Positions 63,644 through 64,000 of a stretch of 64,000 bases of DNA are shown here, in pieces. The notes beneath the pieces are model-generated. The model was not told the DNA's origin. It ran no database searches and saw only the letters and a list, made by a program, of their open reading frames with translations. The translations under genes and the position numbers were made by a program. The stretch is taken from contig CAVSJF010000009.1 in assembly GCA_963728155.1 (NCBI GenBank), forward strand, positions 62,001 through 126,000, read 5' to 3'. The stretch is from JACVRW01 sp963728155. Its GTDB lineage: Bacteria; Actinomycetota; Thermoleophilia; Solirubrobacterales; Thermoleophilaceae. The first letter of the stretch is position 1. Each line of letters opens with the position of its first letter.

Positions 63644-64000
63644 TCAGGTCTTCGACCCGCGCGCCATCGCGTGCAGGTCCAGCGCCTGATCGAGCGTCTC
63701 CTCGTCCACGCCCTTCTCGATCGCGACCTCACGGATCGTCCGCTGGGAGGCCGTGGCCTCCTTGACGATCTCCGTGCCCCGGTCATAGCCGATGTGCGGA
63801 TTGAGGGCGGTGGCTATCGCCGGCGTCGATTCGGCGTAGCGGCGCAGGGTCTCCTCGTTGGCCTCGAGCCCGTCGACGCACTTCTCCGCCAGCATGCGGG
63901 TGGCCGAAGAAAGGATGCGGATCGACTCGAAGAGGTTGCGCGCGATCATCGGCACGCGCACGTTGAGCTCGAAGGCGCCCTGGGTGCCGGCCACGGTCAC
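63644..64000 (-). CDS. fumC: Fumarate hydratase class II, C-terminal part (partial)
   Basis: 118 residues; the gene continues beyond the right edge. TVAGTQGAFELNVRVPMIARN, LFESIRILSSATRMLAEKCV, then GLEANEETLRRYAESTPAIA, TALNPHIGYDRGTEIVKEAT and the final LDLHAMARGSKT. The PHIGYDxxxxIVKEA stretch is the class II fumarase C-terminal signature. Catalyses fumarate to malate. The last stop (TGA at 63644) is 38 bases from the ABC ATPase start; both genes read leftward. Confidence 0.92.
   Translation of the reverse strand: MTVAGTQGAFELNVRVPMIARNLFESIRILSSATRMLAEKCVDGLEANEETLRRYAESTPAIATALNPHIGYDRGTEIVKEATASQRTIREVAIEKGVDEETLDQALDLHAMARGSKT

Overview
The window is high-GC DNA from an actinobacterium. 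Very high GC, frequent GTG and TTG starts, many 1-4 base overlaps between consecutive genes, and gene types such as an actinobacterial c-di-AMP riboswitch, SpoIID and large LuxR-ATPase regulators all fit. A deep-branching actinobacterium such as Thermoleophilia/Solirubrobacterales is my best guess, by inference only. It reads as ordinary chromosome: one tRNA, mostly housekeeping genes, and no phage, insertion sequence, CRISPR array or plasmid functions that I can see. About 25 genes, including clearly essential ones, need one or more single-base frame corrections to give full-length proteins. This most likely reflects indel errors in the assembly. Coordinates for those genes span all frame segments.

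Layout. 1-4.4 kb is a cell-envelope block: CPBP protease, L,D-transpeptidase, and an M23 peptidase with a proline-rich PVEP tail behind a c-di-AMP riboswitch. 4.5-8.9 kb holds pyrE, nudC, tRNA-Arg, galT, a GNAT enzyme and a TlpA-like lipoprotein. 9-11.8 kb is a large SF2 helicase. 11.8-23.2 kb is mostly tetrapyrrole and cofactor metabolism on the minus strand: birA, a SAM hydrolase, fused cobA-hemD, hemC, hemA, ccmDCBA, mog, moaC and a siroheme-synthase N-domain protein. 23.2-28.5 kb carries a LuxR ATPase, an aldehyde dehydrogenase and a lipoprotein. 28.5-34.5 kb has rarA, an alpha/beta hydrolase, a TetR/R2-like-oxidase pair that shares a 39-bp palindrome, an enoyl-CoA hydratase and an acyl-CoA ligase.

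34.5-41.8 kb (plus strand) has an M20 peptidase, a DUF1385 protein, nicotinate phosphoribosyltransferase, an unusual FtsH-like protease, methylmalonyl-CoA epimerase and ychF. 41.8-47.5 kb is a surface O-acylation cluster (three SGNH proteins, one MBOAT) next to SpoIID. 47.5-50.7 kb is a two-gene unit of an acetolactate-synthase-like ThDP enzyme and a succinate-semialdehyde-type dehydrogenase. That unit resembles the 2-oxoglutarate decarboxylase/SSADH bypass of the TCA cycle, and fumC lies at the right edge. 50.7-64 kb holds a second LuxR ATPase, a secreted FGE-fold protein, DUF488, OsmC, an EamA transporter, a beta-lactamase-fold hydrolase, an apparently orphan hypX, and a DrrAB-type ABC exporter.

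The most interesting items are the palindromic TetR/R2-SCP2 divergon, the ThDP-SSADH pair, the MBOAT/SGNH/SpoIID cluster, the FtsH homologue with a secreted-type N-terminus, the orphan hypX, and the c-di-AMP riboswitch on the M23 peptidase.
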